A program made the position numbers and the translations under genes. Shown here in pieces: positions 33,871 to 46,748 of a stretch of DNA of 64,000 nt; position 1 is the first letter of the stretch, and every line of letters starts with the position of its first letter. Location: positions 124,001-188,000 of the forward strand of contig CAJNOJ010000081.1 of assembly GCA_905250025.1 (NCBI GenBank). The letters are read 5' to 3'. The notes under the pieces are model-generated. The model was not told where the DNA came from and did not search any database. It saw nothing but the letters and a program-made list of their open reading frames with translations. The DNA comes from Adineta ricciae. Taxonomy: Eukaryota > Rotifera > Eurotatoria > Adinetida > Adinetidae.

Positions 33871-34059
33871 TCTTGCTGAAATAACATTTCATGACACAAT
33901 AGTTCACATACGAAACATATGAGAAAAGTCTGTTTTTATTCATATAACAACTTTGACGCGTTTTCGCGTCAGAGAAGAAAAAGAACAAGAATAAATACAA
34001 AAAAGTATATTGATACAAACTGTGTACAGATCTCGTGTTTGATGTAGTCAGATTTTTAT

Positions 34060-37000
34060 CTATCCTGTCGGACCAATCGCCATTGAACTTGCAGCTTGAC
34101 ATGTATTCGGGAATACAGACACTGTCGAATCAAGTGTGTTAACTGCAACTAGATCTAACAGCTTATCACTATTCAAATCATTTGCTAGGACTAGGCTAGG
34201 ATCACTGCCAGTTGTAAGACTCATACCGTTCTCGAAACTTCCACTACCATTGCCCAGAAAGACGTTAATATTGTTATCAACGTAATTCGTTACCGCTAAA
34301 TCAATATATGTGTCGTTATTCAAGTCATACGATATGATCGATGTCGGACTACTACCAACCGTGTAATTAGTAGAAGACAAACGGAATGTTCCATTACCAT
34401 ATCCAAGCAGAATGTTGAAATTACTTTGATTCTGATTGATCACAGCCAAATCAAAGAAAGTATCGCTGTTGAAATCATTCGTTGTAACAAATACGGGATA
34501 TGAACCAACTTTGTAGGTTTGGCTCAACGTAAACGTTCCATTTCCGGATCCTAACCACACGCTGACGCTATTGCCGTTTCGATTCACAACAGCGAGATCT
34601 ACATATGTGTCCCGGTTGAAGTCGTTCGCTGCTAACGCAATCGGCTGATTTCCCAATATTGAGGTTATCGACGAAGCAAAATAACCATCTCCTTTGCCCA
34701 GTAAGATAGTAACAGTAACACCAGCTGAGTTAGCTACAGCAAGATCGAGGATCTTATCATTATTGAAATCGTTTGCTAGAACAAAAGCCGGCTGACTGCC
34801 AGTTGAGTACAGACGTTGTGCTTGAAAGATGAATTTGGCATCTCCAGCAAATATAACAAGAGCACTGCTAGATTGAGCCACAATTGCTAAATCAAGTAAT
34901 GAATCGTTGTTAAAATCATTCGATATGACAGAAGTAGGCTGATAGCCGGCAAGGTACTTTGAATGTACCACAAAAGTTCCATCTCCGGAACCAATTAAAA
35001 GTGCGAATGAATTGTCTCCAGAGTTTGTTACAATTAAATCGACTATTTTATCAAAGTTGAAGTCACCAGTCGTCACACATGATGGAGAAGTGCCAACTGA
35101 ATATTTTGTTTGAGTTTTGAACGATCCACTTTTATCATTCAACAAGACGCTAACAGAATTGCTTCCCGTGTTGACAACGACTATATCTTGAAAACTGTCG
35201 TTATTGAAATCGTTCGATGCAATGAAGTTTGGCGTCGTCCCAACTGCATACGTTTTCTGATCTTGAAAAGTTCCGTCAGAATTTCCGAGGAGTAGACTAA
35301 CGGTATTGTTGGCACTGTTGGCAACAACTAAGTCAAAGACTTTGTCATTGTCAATATAAGTAGATATAATCGAGGTCGACCTACTACTAACAGAATATGA
35401 AATCGGCGATGAAAATGTGCCAAGTGCACTGGCAAGAAGAACGTATATAGTACTGTTGTCGCAGCTGGTGACTGCGAGATCTAGTAGATTGTCGCTGTTG
35501 AAATAGTTTGTGGTGATGGCACATGCGGCAGTTGGAATGCTATATGAGACCAAAGCGTTGAATGGATTATTATCACTACTGACAGCGATGGTGATGAAAC
35601 TTTTAGTGGACGACACTGTTGCTATATCTGTAAGATTATCACCAGTGAAGTCACCAGATACCATGGCGTCAGGAGTTGTAGCGAACGTATAGGATCCTCT
35701 TTGTCCAAACACAGCGTTCCCGTTTCCTTGAAACATGACAACAGTTCCGGCTGAAGTAAGTACAACTAGATCTAAAAATGGATCTCTGCCGAAATAACCT
35801 GATATAACTGATATAGGAGGGCTGTCTGTTGGATAGCCGACGAATTTAGGAAACATTCCAGAGCCAAGACCAAGTAAAATGCTCATACTATCGGCGCCAA
35901 AGTTTGCCACCGCCATATCTAATATAGAATCATTGTTGAAGTCATTCGATATGATGTAACTAGGTTGTAATCCGACTGGATATTTTGGATATGAAGGAAA
36001 TGTTCCATTAACACTGCCAACAAGAAGACTAAGGCTGTCATCGCCGTAGTTGAGAACAACAATATCAATGTAACTGTCGCTATCGCACATACCTGCGACA
36101 ACGCTAACTGGGAGTGTGCCAACATTATAAGTAATTTGCGGTTGAAATGTTCCATTTCGATAATTTATCAAGATGCTAATACTGTTCTCTCTGTAGTTAG
36201 TAACAACTATGTCTGGATATTTATCATTGTTAAAATCAGCAGATGCCAGGGCGCTTGGACTAGTACCGACACGATACGTTGCTTGACTTTTGAATGTTCC
36301 ATTAGCACTGCCAAGAAGCACAGTGATAGTGTTGTCAAAGAAGTTAGTCACTGCAATATCCATACAACTATCGTCATCAAAATCTTCATATATCATCGAA
36401 TAGGGCGTATTAGAGACAGCATAACTGTTTGCTATGACAAAAGATCCATTTCCATAGCCATATAGTATACGAATACTTTTATTGTCACTATCGGTCACAA
36501 CTAAATCCAGATTTGTATCATTGTTAACACTATAGGCCACCAGATTTCTTAGACCACTAGTGATCTGAACTTGCAGTTGTGAATTGAATGTTCCGTTCCC
36601 TAGGCTAATGAAAATACTGACGAAAGAATCAGCGGTATTCGCCACTGCTATATCCACCATACCATCATTGTTAAAATCGCCCGTGGCGATGGCACTGGGT
36701 AGGGTTCCACAAGTGTATTTCACCTGGGTACGAAAAACACCATATCCAGACCCCAGTAGCACGCTGATCGATTGCTCTCCTTGATTTGCCACTACCAAAT
36801 CTGGTATATTATCGAAATTGAAATCAGCTATCTCGATGAAAACTGGAGTTTGACCAACCGAATAAGATTTCTCGGATTGAAAGGTTCCATCGCCTTTGCT
36901 AAGTTGAACATTGACAGTATTATCTGCTTGGCTAGTCATTATTAGATCGTTCTTTTTATCCTTATTCAAGTCATACATAACCACATAAGTCGGATCGCTG

Positions 37001-38574
37001 CTTGTAAAGATAGTGGACTGAGCTTGAAAACTTCCCGATCTACTGCCGAACAGTATAACTACATTATCATCTTGTTGGTTCACAATTGCAATATCCAAAT
37101 TTGTATCATTATCGAAGTCACCTGTTGCGGCAGCGACTGGATTACGGCCGGTGGCATATAAGCTGGCACCTTGTGCATAAACTAGTTTACATGATTGAAC
37201 TAAAATAAAAAGCGATATTTAACCAAATCGCATACTGATGGACTTCTCTCTAACTCAACTTGTTTATGTCTTTTTACATTACAAATACATACACATAGGA
37301 CCTATTATCGTTGAAGCTGCTGTTGATCGCGTTCCTAAAACACCACCAATCACAGCACCTGTGATAGCCAAAGTCAACAGCAAACATACTGGAATCACAA
37401 ATCGCTTCTGTTTGTACCAAGACTTTCTAAAATCAACTCATTCATCAACACTCTCACTCTTTCATCATGTCCCACTCACTTCACTTTCGGAAATATCAGT
37501 GCACCTAGACATACACAAACAACGATAACGAAGAAGGATCAGTCAGGAAAAGAAGAAAAAGTTACCTTCGTATGGTGGCTTGAGAAGAGGTTCGTCAGGA
37601 ATGACTTGTTTCAAGTGAATGATGTGTAGTTGAGGTGCTGGACTGAACAGTGACTGAACTATCATGTGTGTGCCAGGTAGAAGAAGAAGTTCGTCTTCGG
37701 TGACGAAATGTGAATGTGCACGAACTGTTCGACCATTGATGACTTCGACGGAGAACAGTGTTCGACTTCCACTGTTGCCGAGATACATGTTATTTTCGAG
37801 AACAGTCAGTTCGGTTGTACAGGATGAGAAGGCCCACCAGGTGACAGGAGTGCCAGGTGGAAACTCTTGACTCAAATCTTTTGTGACACCTCGCCAAACA
37901 GTGAGTGGTGGCACACAGGGTAGTTTGACAAGAGCGGTGATGAAGAGTTTCATGTACCTGAAGTATGGTCGGAGTTTTTCTCTGTTCTCATTTTTGAGAG
38001 TGTAGTTGAGCATGGAATAGAGACTTCGATGTGGTCGATCCCATTCGATAGTGTACAAGCGAATAGCAGCACTTTCGTCGATGGTGAGATGATCGGGCGG
38101 TTCTTGAGGTGTTTCTTCCAAAGCTAGCTGAACGTAATAGGAAAGATTGTGTAGTATGGTGTCGAGAGGAGCACATGCTTCAGCTAGTGGTAGGAGTGGT
38201 TCGTCGGCATACTCGAGAATGGGTTCTGTTGGAAGATCGGTTGGTTCGGCTGCGACTGTATGATTTAGTTGTGTTACTGGGGTAGTTTCTACCATGCGCT
38301 GATTGCCACGTGCTGATTCGATACCAGTATTATATGCGTCGTGCAATAATTCCATTGCTATAATTTCTTCATTTTGAATAAGAGTTTCTCTTTCGTGTGT
38401 GTTCTTATGTACTACGTTTGTGTTGTACGATAGATCAGTCAAGATCTGAACAGGTGTCCTGTCAGGATTTCGACGATAATGCATAGCTTCATCATTGTGT
38501 CCGATTGATGTTAACTCGGTTTGTATACGAGCATTTCTCATTTTAGTTTTTTTATGTCGTGGCCTAGAATCCAT
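34060..38574 (-). CDS. ADP-ribosyltransferase - membrane helix - FG-GAP/VCBS repeat protein, copy B
   Basis: Inverted paralogue of gene A. Model complement(join(34060..37199,37293..37426,37480..37504,37566..38574)), 4308 nt, 1435 residues. The R-S-ExE transferase domain is the same as in copy A: about 235 residues from TVAAEPTDLPTEP to the end of the first exon are identical, with only a few silent changes. The 25-nt exon and its two introns are also nearly unchanged. The N-terminal ~110 residues, the segment after the membrane helix and most FG-GAP repeats have diverged; one repeat block (about 34974-35513) is again almost identical. The donor at the end of the membrane exon is ambiguous (GTCCTA or GTATGT, both in phase). 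It converges with the EEP gene 190 bp away. Confidence 0.88.
37310..38258 (-). repeat. Inverted repeat arm 2 (ART/membrane-helix tract)
   Basis: Complementary partner of 25009..25960 in gene B. The match ends sharply: upstream codons differ, and after GGVLG the coding sequence switches from AKAKQ in A to TRSTA in B. Confidence 0.85.
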
Positions 38575-40651
38575 CTTTTTTGACTGATTACTGTCCAGCA
38601 ACCCACGAGTATGACGGTTTAATTGATATAAATGTACACAAGCCCTTTACTGTCTAAATTAATTATACAGGTCAGTGGTAGATGACTTCGTTCAATTACC
38701 GTCAGAGTTATCTAACCAATGAAACGATAGATCAGTTAAATGCAAGTTAAATTATATAATACTACTTACTTGACGTACACTTTCATATATATATGCATCA
38801 AGGCATAGTGATTATTGAAGTATGACTTTTTCATGTTGTTTTTCTTTTAAAGTACAATTAATCAAGTTGGAGGCGAGAAATTAGTTGCATATTTTTCTTT
38901 TCTCATTTCACGATGAGCTGCGTGTCTAATTAGCACGCAAGGCAATGATGGCCATTTTGTAATTTACAAGCGAGGAAGCGAGCCAGCATGATTTATGGCA
39001 GTGACAAAAGTGACTCAAAGTTCTGCTTCGGTTGTGTTTCGTGTTTGATATATGTTCGTTAAATTTTTATAATAGAAAAATTATCAATAAAATCAATAAA
39101 AAAAACTGTGAAGTTCATTATATAAAAAGGAGGTTTTCCTTCCTCTATGGACGCTTTTCCACGAGAACAGTTTTCATTTCAACGATAAAGACCCGCTTTG
39201 GCCAAACATTAATATGAATCTTGTATCTAGATTCTTTGCTAAATTACGCACCCGTCATATTTGTACGGGATCGTGTGCACAATGAACTGCTACTTCAATT
39301 CAATACGCGTATCAATTTGGTCACGAATTAGAAATATAGGGCACTATTATTCCTGACGAAATTACGTCAACATGATGTGTAGAGCATATGCGTGTCAAAT
39401 ATTCACGATGGATTTCTATGAGCATCATATACCAAACCAAAAAAAGAAGAATTAGACATACAAAATTGAGAATACTTGATCAATTCAGACAAGAAATAAT
39501 TCTTGCTACAAACAAAACTAAGTTGATTTCATTAAATCAGGGAGAATACTGCTCAACTTTATCACTATCTAATCAAATCGATGATAGAAACTCGGAGAAT
39601 CGGATGCTTTGCAAGTATTTTCTAATAGAATTTAATTCTTTCATCGCGTCTGGTAATTTATGAGGAATGATGATAATCATGAAACACCATTTCTCTGATT
39701 AGCAAATGACTTCTTTTTGCAGAAGTTATATATGCTGCACATAAAATAATATCGCGAGTGTATTTTGATTTCAACCGTCTTTTTTCACTGTATGACGGAT
39801 TCCTCTCGATCGTTAGAAAAGTTTGCTATGGCTATTAAAATAAAAAACAGCAGTATTCTCATAGAAAGATTATTTGAGAAGGTGATCTCAATAATTTGTC
39901 GAGTGCAGCAGATAACGAAATTCGACGTTCCTACGTTCTTTGGTAGTGCGATGATGTCAGCAGTTATTTCTTGTTACTTGAATCCTCAACAGCTACTCCC
40001 AACCTTTTGTTATTCATGTCAAATTTCGCTTGAACGATCATGTCTTTAACTGACAACACGACAGATTAACAAACATATCATCAACTTTGGCATTGCTTCC
40101 AAATAATACATCAAACGCTTTTTTATGCTCCTACATTTCTCATATTGCATCTAATTGTTGTCTTCCAACACCAACAAAAAAACCTCCACGCCCATTCTTT
40201 GTTTCATGAATCATCTATATGCAATGCTCTTCGCGAATACTCAGCTTTAGCACTGTTGAAATCGATACTATCTAGTTTATCGATTGTACTTTTCACCCCA
40301 TTTCAACGTATTTGCCAATGGAGATAGTTGCAATGTTGAGTACCTTTGCCATTTATCGATTATTAGATCTTGAAAAAGAGAAATGAACTTCAATCGTTTT
40401 GATCCGTATATCGAAACAATAGGTCGTCAATAAAATCTCCTCAACGACTATCGCGTATATTTATGTGCACTTGACTAAATCAAAGCGATTTTTTCTTTCT
40501 ATTCTGTCTTGGGGTTATATAATAAAGTTTCTAACCAATCACATTATTTTTTGTCATTCATGCATATTCTTTCCAATACATGCTTCATCGGTCTTGTTTT
40601 GACTGTGGCAACGAGGACAAATTCTATTTGAAATGTATTGATATTTCAGAT
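38575..40651. other. 2.1-kb intergenic region
   Basis: AT-rich region between the divergent ART gene B and GPD2. It carries TTATATAAT near 38751, a possible promoter element of gene B. No gene, repeat or RNA was recognised. Confidence 0.45.
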
Positions 40652-43516
40652 ATGCCTCGTGGCTTTAGCCGGCGAATAATTCAGCATGGTCTTGTTTTGA
40701 CAACATCCGCACTCGGTACGGGTTATCTTGGCCAGTATCTGCTCAAGGTTACGCGGAAATCGTCAATCATAGCTTAACTGAACGTTCTAGTTATATCTTT
40801 TAGAAAAATAAACTGAATGCCTCGGAACCTGCTCTACACAAACCAAGTGTATGGCATGATGATTTTCCAACGCGTGAAGCTCAAATCGAACGAATGTCAA
40901 CCGAACCAGAGTATGATATTGTGGTTATTGGCGGTGGAGCAACCGGTTGTGGAGTAGCTGTCGATGCAGCTAGTCGAGGTATGTTCCTTCGTGATGGTTG
41001 ATTCATCGGTAAAGACATATTCATGCTCATCAGGTTTGAAAGTTGCATTGGTAGAAAAATATGACTTCAGTAGCGGAACATCATCCCGGTCAACGAAACT
41101 CATCCATGGTGGTGTGAGATATTTGCAAAAAGCGATCTTGCAATTTGATCGCGAACAAGTAACAAAGAGAGAGTTAGATACTGCTAATCATCCGACTGTT
41201 TTCCTTCGAATTTAGTATTCTATGGTGAAAGAAGCGTTGTATGAACGTGGTAATCTTTTGAAAATAGCTCCACATTTATCCTATCCATTACCCATAATGT
41301 TGCCTGTTTATAAGTAAGTCTGTGAAAGTCGTTGATCTGTATCGAATGTTGATTTAGATGGTATCTTCTACCTTACTATTATGCTGGTATCAAAGCGTAC
41401 GATTTCGTATCCGGTCGGCAGTTACTTCGATGGTCGTATTTGATCTCGAAAAGAAAAGCTTTAGAATTGTTTCCTATGCTAAAAAAAGAGAAATTAGTCG
41501 GTGCGATCGTTTACTATGATGGACAACATAATGATGCACGAATGAACATAGCATTAGCGTTCACAGCTGCAAGAATGGGTGCAAATGTAGCGAATTATTG
41601 TGAAGTCACAGAATTAGTACATGACAACATTCGAGTAGAAAATGCGCAAGGACAGCCGGAAATGAAAAAGGTCATTCGTGGTGTCAAATGCTTCGATCGA
41701 TATCAAAGTAGAGAAATTGAATCGAAGTTCGACTTCATTTTCAATTGGTTTCTCTTAGACAAAGCTTTCACCATTCGAACTAAATGTGTTGTCAATGCTA
41801 CTGGGCCTTACACCGATGCCATTCGTCAGCTAGACGATCCATCGCTACCAAAAATCTGTCAACCATCTGCAGGTGTTCATGTCGTCTTCCCTGATTACTA
41901 TAGTCCAACAAATATGGGTCTTCTTGACCCGAATACATCAGACGGACGTGTAATCTTCTTCTTACCTTGGCAAAAACACACCATCGCTGGTATGTAAACT
42001 GCTTGAAGAGAAATGACGAGTTCTCGATTTCCAATAGGTACAACGGATACACCTTGTGATGTGACTGATGATCCGTCACCATCGAGCGATGACGTGGACT
42101 TCATCTTAGGCGAAGTGAAAAACTATCTTTCATCCGATGTGCAGGTCCGTCGAGGCGATGTTCTGTCAGCATGGGCCGGTATTCGACCGTTGGTTTTGAA
42201 TCCGAACAAAAAAGATACTCAATCTATTGCACGAAATCATATCGTTCATGTCAGCGATTCAGGTCTTGTGACCATCGGAGGTAATGAGGAATTTTTTAAT
42301 TTTTTTTCTCTGCCATTAATTATATAATTATCTCAGATAAGTAGAGTAAATACTTTATGTGTCCTAGTCATCATCTTGTAAGAGAGAAGATTAAATAGGA
42401 ATTTAATTACTTTAGGAGGAAAATGGACTACTTATCGGCAAATGGCTGAAGAGACTGTCGATCGTTGTATTACATCTTCGAACTTGAACGCGAAAAACGA
42501 ATGTAAAACTAAAGGTTTAGTTCTTCACGGCGGTGAAAAATGGACACCGACTTCCTATATTCGTCTTGTTCAAGATTACGGTCTCGACACTGAGGTGAAC
42601 GGAATTCAATTCCAATTCGATGTATCTATCAAAAGCAATTCTTCTCCTAGGTCGCCATTCATCTTTCTCATACCTATGGTGACCAAGCCAGCAAAGTCGC
42701 TGATATGTCTTCATTAACTGGAAAACGTTGGCCAGTTATTGGTAAACGTCTTCATCGAGAATTCCCGTACATTGAAGCTGAGATAAGCTATGCGATTAAG
42801 GAATACGCTCGTACGGCTGTTGATGTTCTTGCTCGACGTACTCGTCTGTCATTTTTAAATGCCATAGCTGCCGAAGAAGCTCTTCCGCAGATAGTTCAAA
42901 TCATGGCGAAAGAGCTGCACTGGAATGAACAAAAACAAAAAGTTTGTATCGAGTCGACGCGAGCAAAAAATATGTTTTCGTTCCTGCTAATTTGTTTTGA
43001 TAATTTAGGAAGAAATAGATCGTGCGAAAATATTTTTGTTGCGTGAAATGGGTCTTAATTTAAAACGTGATATGCGTCGAAATGTGCCGATTAATTTAAC
43101 ACGTGAAGAAATGAGTTATTATATGAAATATTTTCGTCAAATAGATGTCGGAAATAAAGGATTTTGCTCACTTACTGATTTAAAACGATATTTGCAAGTA
43201 AAAATATCAAGACATGGCATGAAAGCACCGTTTCTGTTTTGCTTCGTGTTTTAGTTATCGAACAGTGAAATAACCGAAGAAGAATTTCGAATCTTAATGC
43301 GCGAAATCGATCAAAATCAAAATGGAATCATAGAAACCGAAGAATATCTCCAAGTAAAGCATCTCACCTTGAACTTTTCTAATCAACAACAATCTGATTT
43401 AGCTAATGAGTGCAATTAAATCCGGTACCATATCGGCCAGTCACTTTGCCAAGGCAACCCGCATTGAAACAATCAAAAGGAACCCATCGCCCGAACGGAG
43501 TGGAGGTGGGATTTAA
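40652..43516 (+). CDS. GPD2: Mitochondrial FAD-dependent glycerol-3-phosphate dehydrogenase
   Basis: Inner-membrane enzyme that oxidises glycerol 3-phosphate to dihydroxyacetone phosphate and feeds electrons to ubiquinone. Model join(40652..40747,40804..40978,41034..41158,41216..41313,41358..41989,42038..42280,42416..42594,42651..42941,43009..43197,43255..43353,43403..43516), 2241 nt, 746 residues (human about 727). Seen: a basic N-terminal targeting stretch, the FAD motif VVIGGGATGCGVAVDAASRG, FSSGTSSRSTKLIHGGVRYL, YYDGQHNDARMN, LLDPNTSDGRVIFFLPW, GGGKWTTYR, and two C-terminal EF-hands, the second canonical (DQNQNGIIETEE), giving calcium control. There is an extra ~10-residue insert before TIRTKCVVNATG. 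Start: ATG 40652, just after a TTTCAG; an in-frame ATG at 40580 is an alternative. Confidence 0.95.
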
Positions 43517-44385
43517 GCACAGATCGATTCCTTTCGTTATTTCCTCCCTAGCTGAACAACGCAATTGAGAAACACCTACATATAAACCCACTCATCCAAC
43601 TTTACTCCATCGATCAAAAAACTGTCGAGATAGAAGAAAAACATTCTATATAAATATTCAATATACTCATTTATACACAGTTTTCCAGATGTCAGGAGGC
43701 TGTCAAGGTTTTTGGAAATTTTGCAAGACACTGACGATATACTTGTTGGCTTATTTTCTTTTTATCTGCCTGGAATAATCTTTCAATAGCAATGTCTTTT
43801 GAGTTTTTTTTTCCTCCGATCTGTTCTACTATATTTTCTTTTCCATTAAAATGATATGTTCTTTACTTAGAGAAAGATACTTGTACGTAAGAAGGCATCA
43901 TTAAGAAAAAGATAAAAGTAGGTTGTGCTCTTGCTCTTTGCCTAGATACGTGTCATAGCCAGAGAAATTTTGAGAACATCAATGAATGTAGAGATGTATT
44001 TGCTTGTCTTTCTATTCCCGATATGATTTAAGTACTTGTTGAAGAGATGAGACCACGTGCGAAGAACAGATGAATGACATATTAGACTCTATCTCTGAAG
44101 TAGTAACGGCAGCAGCTTGTTCCAGTGTTTCATGTTGTCTATCATCACTAAGATATAACAAGGCAAGCAAATTAAGCGTTACTCAAGGAGAGGAAAAAGA
44201 AGAAACGAAGCAAAAAAAAAACTGCAAACCGGGTCGACGAGAAAAGAACGAGAGGAAAAAAAGGGTTAAAGTGAGAGAGAATCTGGCCATAATAGGGTAC
44301 GTTGAAAGAACGAAAGCAATAGTCGTCGACGTCGCTTTAGCATCAATAACAAGCGTTTCTCGTTTTTCTTTTTTCGAAAAAAAAA

Positions 44386-44397
44386 TATATATAAAAG
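44386..44397 (+). promoter_or_regulatory. Candidate TATA box of MEF2
   Basis: TATATATAAAAG, a strong TATA match, lies upstream of a CT/CA-rich leader and the presumed 5' leader donor at 44734. Confidence 0.5.
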
Positions 44398-44493
44398 TCG
44401 CGACCGACTGGTCTCTGTTGTGCTGCCACGACTGCGTCATCGTCTTTTTGTTTCAAAGCGAGAGGAAGAAGAAGAAGAAAATCTCAGGACAAA

Positions 44494-44535
44494 CGCGCGC
44501 GCGCGCACACACACACACACACTATATACACACAC
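44494..44535. repeat. (GC)n(CA)n simple repeat
   Basis: A GCGCGCGCGC run passing into a CACACACA run within the presumed MEF2 leader. Confidence 0.8.
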
Positions 44536-45321
44536 GTACACAAGCTCGTCATCATCATCCTGTGCTAGTTTAGACAAATAAACAACGTACCGTTTGTTTG
44601 TCATCATTTCTTCTCTCTCTGTCTCTCCGTTTTTTCTCTCTCCCTGCTTCTCTCTCTTTCTTTCTTTCTAACATTATTACCATCAATTGAGGTAAAAAAA
44701 CAACAAAAGCAAAATAACCTACACACTCTTTCAAGTAAGTCACACATTTATTTATATGTATTTATATCTAATAAAAGGTTGGTAGGTTTTATTTTTGTGT
44801 ATGACGAGGAGTGAAGAAAAAAAACGCTAAAGTCGACGAACACTTGATGGAAAAATATTTATTTTTATCGATTGACGATAATTTAATAAATATTCAAGAT
44901 GATTTTCGATGTATTCGATCAAGCATCGAATAATTGAAATCTATTTTATTTGCAGAAAGCTCACAAATGCTAAGGATGAAAGGAACCATGCTCGACTGAC
45001 GTTCATAAAATAACTAGATCTGTTTGATGTATTTAGGCTGTGTACAAAAAAGGAAAAAGAGAACGACTATGCGCACGAATAGATTCTTTTTCACCGCGGT
45101 CTAATTAAAAGCAACCGATTACGCATTAAACAATGAAATAAAACAAATTTCGAGAAAATGAACCTTGGTGTATATATAGCAAGACGTTTTCAGCTCTCGC
45201 TAAGGACACTTTCTAGTCGCTTTAATGAAGTTTGTTACGAGAAAATCAAAGGATGAAATTCTATGGACTGACCTTTTTTCTTTTGTCGAGTTTCTTTTAC
45301 TCATTTTTTTGACATTCTAGA

Positions 45322-46748
45322 ATGGGAAGAAAAAAGATTCAAATATCGAAAATCACCGACGAACGCAACCGTCAGGTGACGTTTACCAAACGGAAATTTG
45401 GTTTGATGAAGAAAGCCTACGAATTAAGTGTCCTATGTGATTGTGAAATCGCGCTCATCATATTCAATTCGTCCAATAAACTATTTCAGTACGCATCAAC
45501 CGATATGGACAAAATCTTGCTCAAATATACCGAATACAATGAACCACATGAAAGTCGAACAAATAATGAAATCGTGCAGATTCTTAACAAGAAAGAATCG
45601 AAACATCTCGATCAAAACGATAGTGATAACGACATGGAAGATGAAAGTGCTAATGAAATGGACAGTAATCATCCGATTCCATCTCATCACCACCACGAAC
45701 CTAACATCAACGATTCAAGAAAACGTTCGAACCAAGTAAGATAAACAAAAACATATTTTTTCTTACATGTCCTATAACAAAATATCAACTATTTAGTCTC
45801 ATCAAACTAGCAATTACCCTCCGTCTCTACCGATGGTAAACGGTGCAGGACAACCGTCTGGTCAGCCAAACTTTTTAGCTGGTAAGAATGAGCATATGCG
45901 ATAATCCCACACGTTCAGATTGAAATTTAGTCCATGGAACCACTGGTGTCGATGCGTCATCATCACCCTCGCCTCAATCAACGTATTCACCGCAAAGTTC
46001 GCCAAGTGAATCACGTACCAGTCCATCGACAAAACAGCAATCGACGTCAAATTTAAATAGCAAATTTTCCATGAACACAAACAGTGCACCGCCAATGTCC
46101 TTAGGTCCATCTCACCATAACGATTTGTCCAGCGGAGGAGCAGCAAGTCGACTTAATGGTAACTTTTGCTTGTAGATTTTTTCATTTGAGCTCTGCGAAC
46201 AACTTCTTTAGCAGATTTTGCATTGAATCCGACTGGCGGTGGTAACACAGGCGTTGAAAGTAACAATTTTCTTCCATGGCATACATCGTCTCATTCATCC
46301 TTAGCTGCTGCACTTCACATGAACACATTACCATTAAGGTAAGCCATGCTCATTTTCAAACATTGACAAACTTTCTCAGCAAATGACTTCATTTCTTCTT
46401 CTTTAATCCAGCATGATGAATTATGATATGCAACAAGCACTATGTGGTCCACCGCCATCGTCAAGTAGTACAAATAATACAAATCGCGGTAGTCCACATT
46501 TGTATTACTCACAACCACACCATCTTCATCATCAGCAACAGCAGCAGCAGCAGCAACATCGTCTGAAGAACGAACCGTTTTCTCCTCCGATTTCCATGAA
46601 TTCGAATTCCAGTTCAACTCATTCGATGTCAAAAACGTCAATTCCTCCACAGCAACGATCGGTTGATTACCTTAATTCATCACCTAATCCCGAACCATCG
46701 TTGAAACATCCTCGATTCGATCCACAAGTCTGGCCCAATCCAAGTTGA
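45322..46748 (+). CDS. Mef2: MEF2 MADS-box transcription factor
   Basis: Nuclear regulator of muscle and neural genes that binds CTA(A/T)4TAG sites as a dimer. Model join(45322..45735,45797..45881,45931..46158,46215..46338,46412..46748), 1188 nt, 395 residues. Residues 1-57 form the MADS box ([40 protein letters not shown]), followed by the MEF2 domain ([25 protein letters not shown]). The remainder is Ser/Pro/Asn-rich activation sequence with a His/Gln tract ([11 protein letters not shown]) and a LKNEPFSPP motif that resembles a sumoylation/phosphorylation switch (KxE..SP). All five exons join in phase with 49-73-bp introns. With the myosin gene this is a muscle marker, though they are 30 kb apart. 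Confidence 0.96.

Larger units (their letters stand above)
43517..45321. other. MEF2 upstream region and 5' leader
   Basis: Contains the GPD2 3' end, simple repeats and the presumed MEF2 promoter. A leader exon probably ends near 44733 (CAA|GTAAGT), and the leader intron ends at 45321 (TTCTAG) one base before the MEF2 ATG. Confidence 0.5.

Noticed and set aside
35110-36784. Plus-strand open frames opposite gene B
   Set aside because: The same repeat shadow; one is the near-identical counterpart of a shadow in gene A because the copies are nearly identical there.
41734-41765. A possible 32-nt intron in GPD2 before TIRTKC
   Set aside because: Removing it breaks the frame, while reading through gives a small in-frame insert.
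44070-44573. 167-codon open frame upstream of MEF2
   Set aside because: Low-complexity Lys/Glu/His sequence from simple repeats in the promoter and leader; it spans the TATA box.
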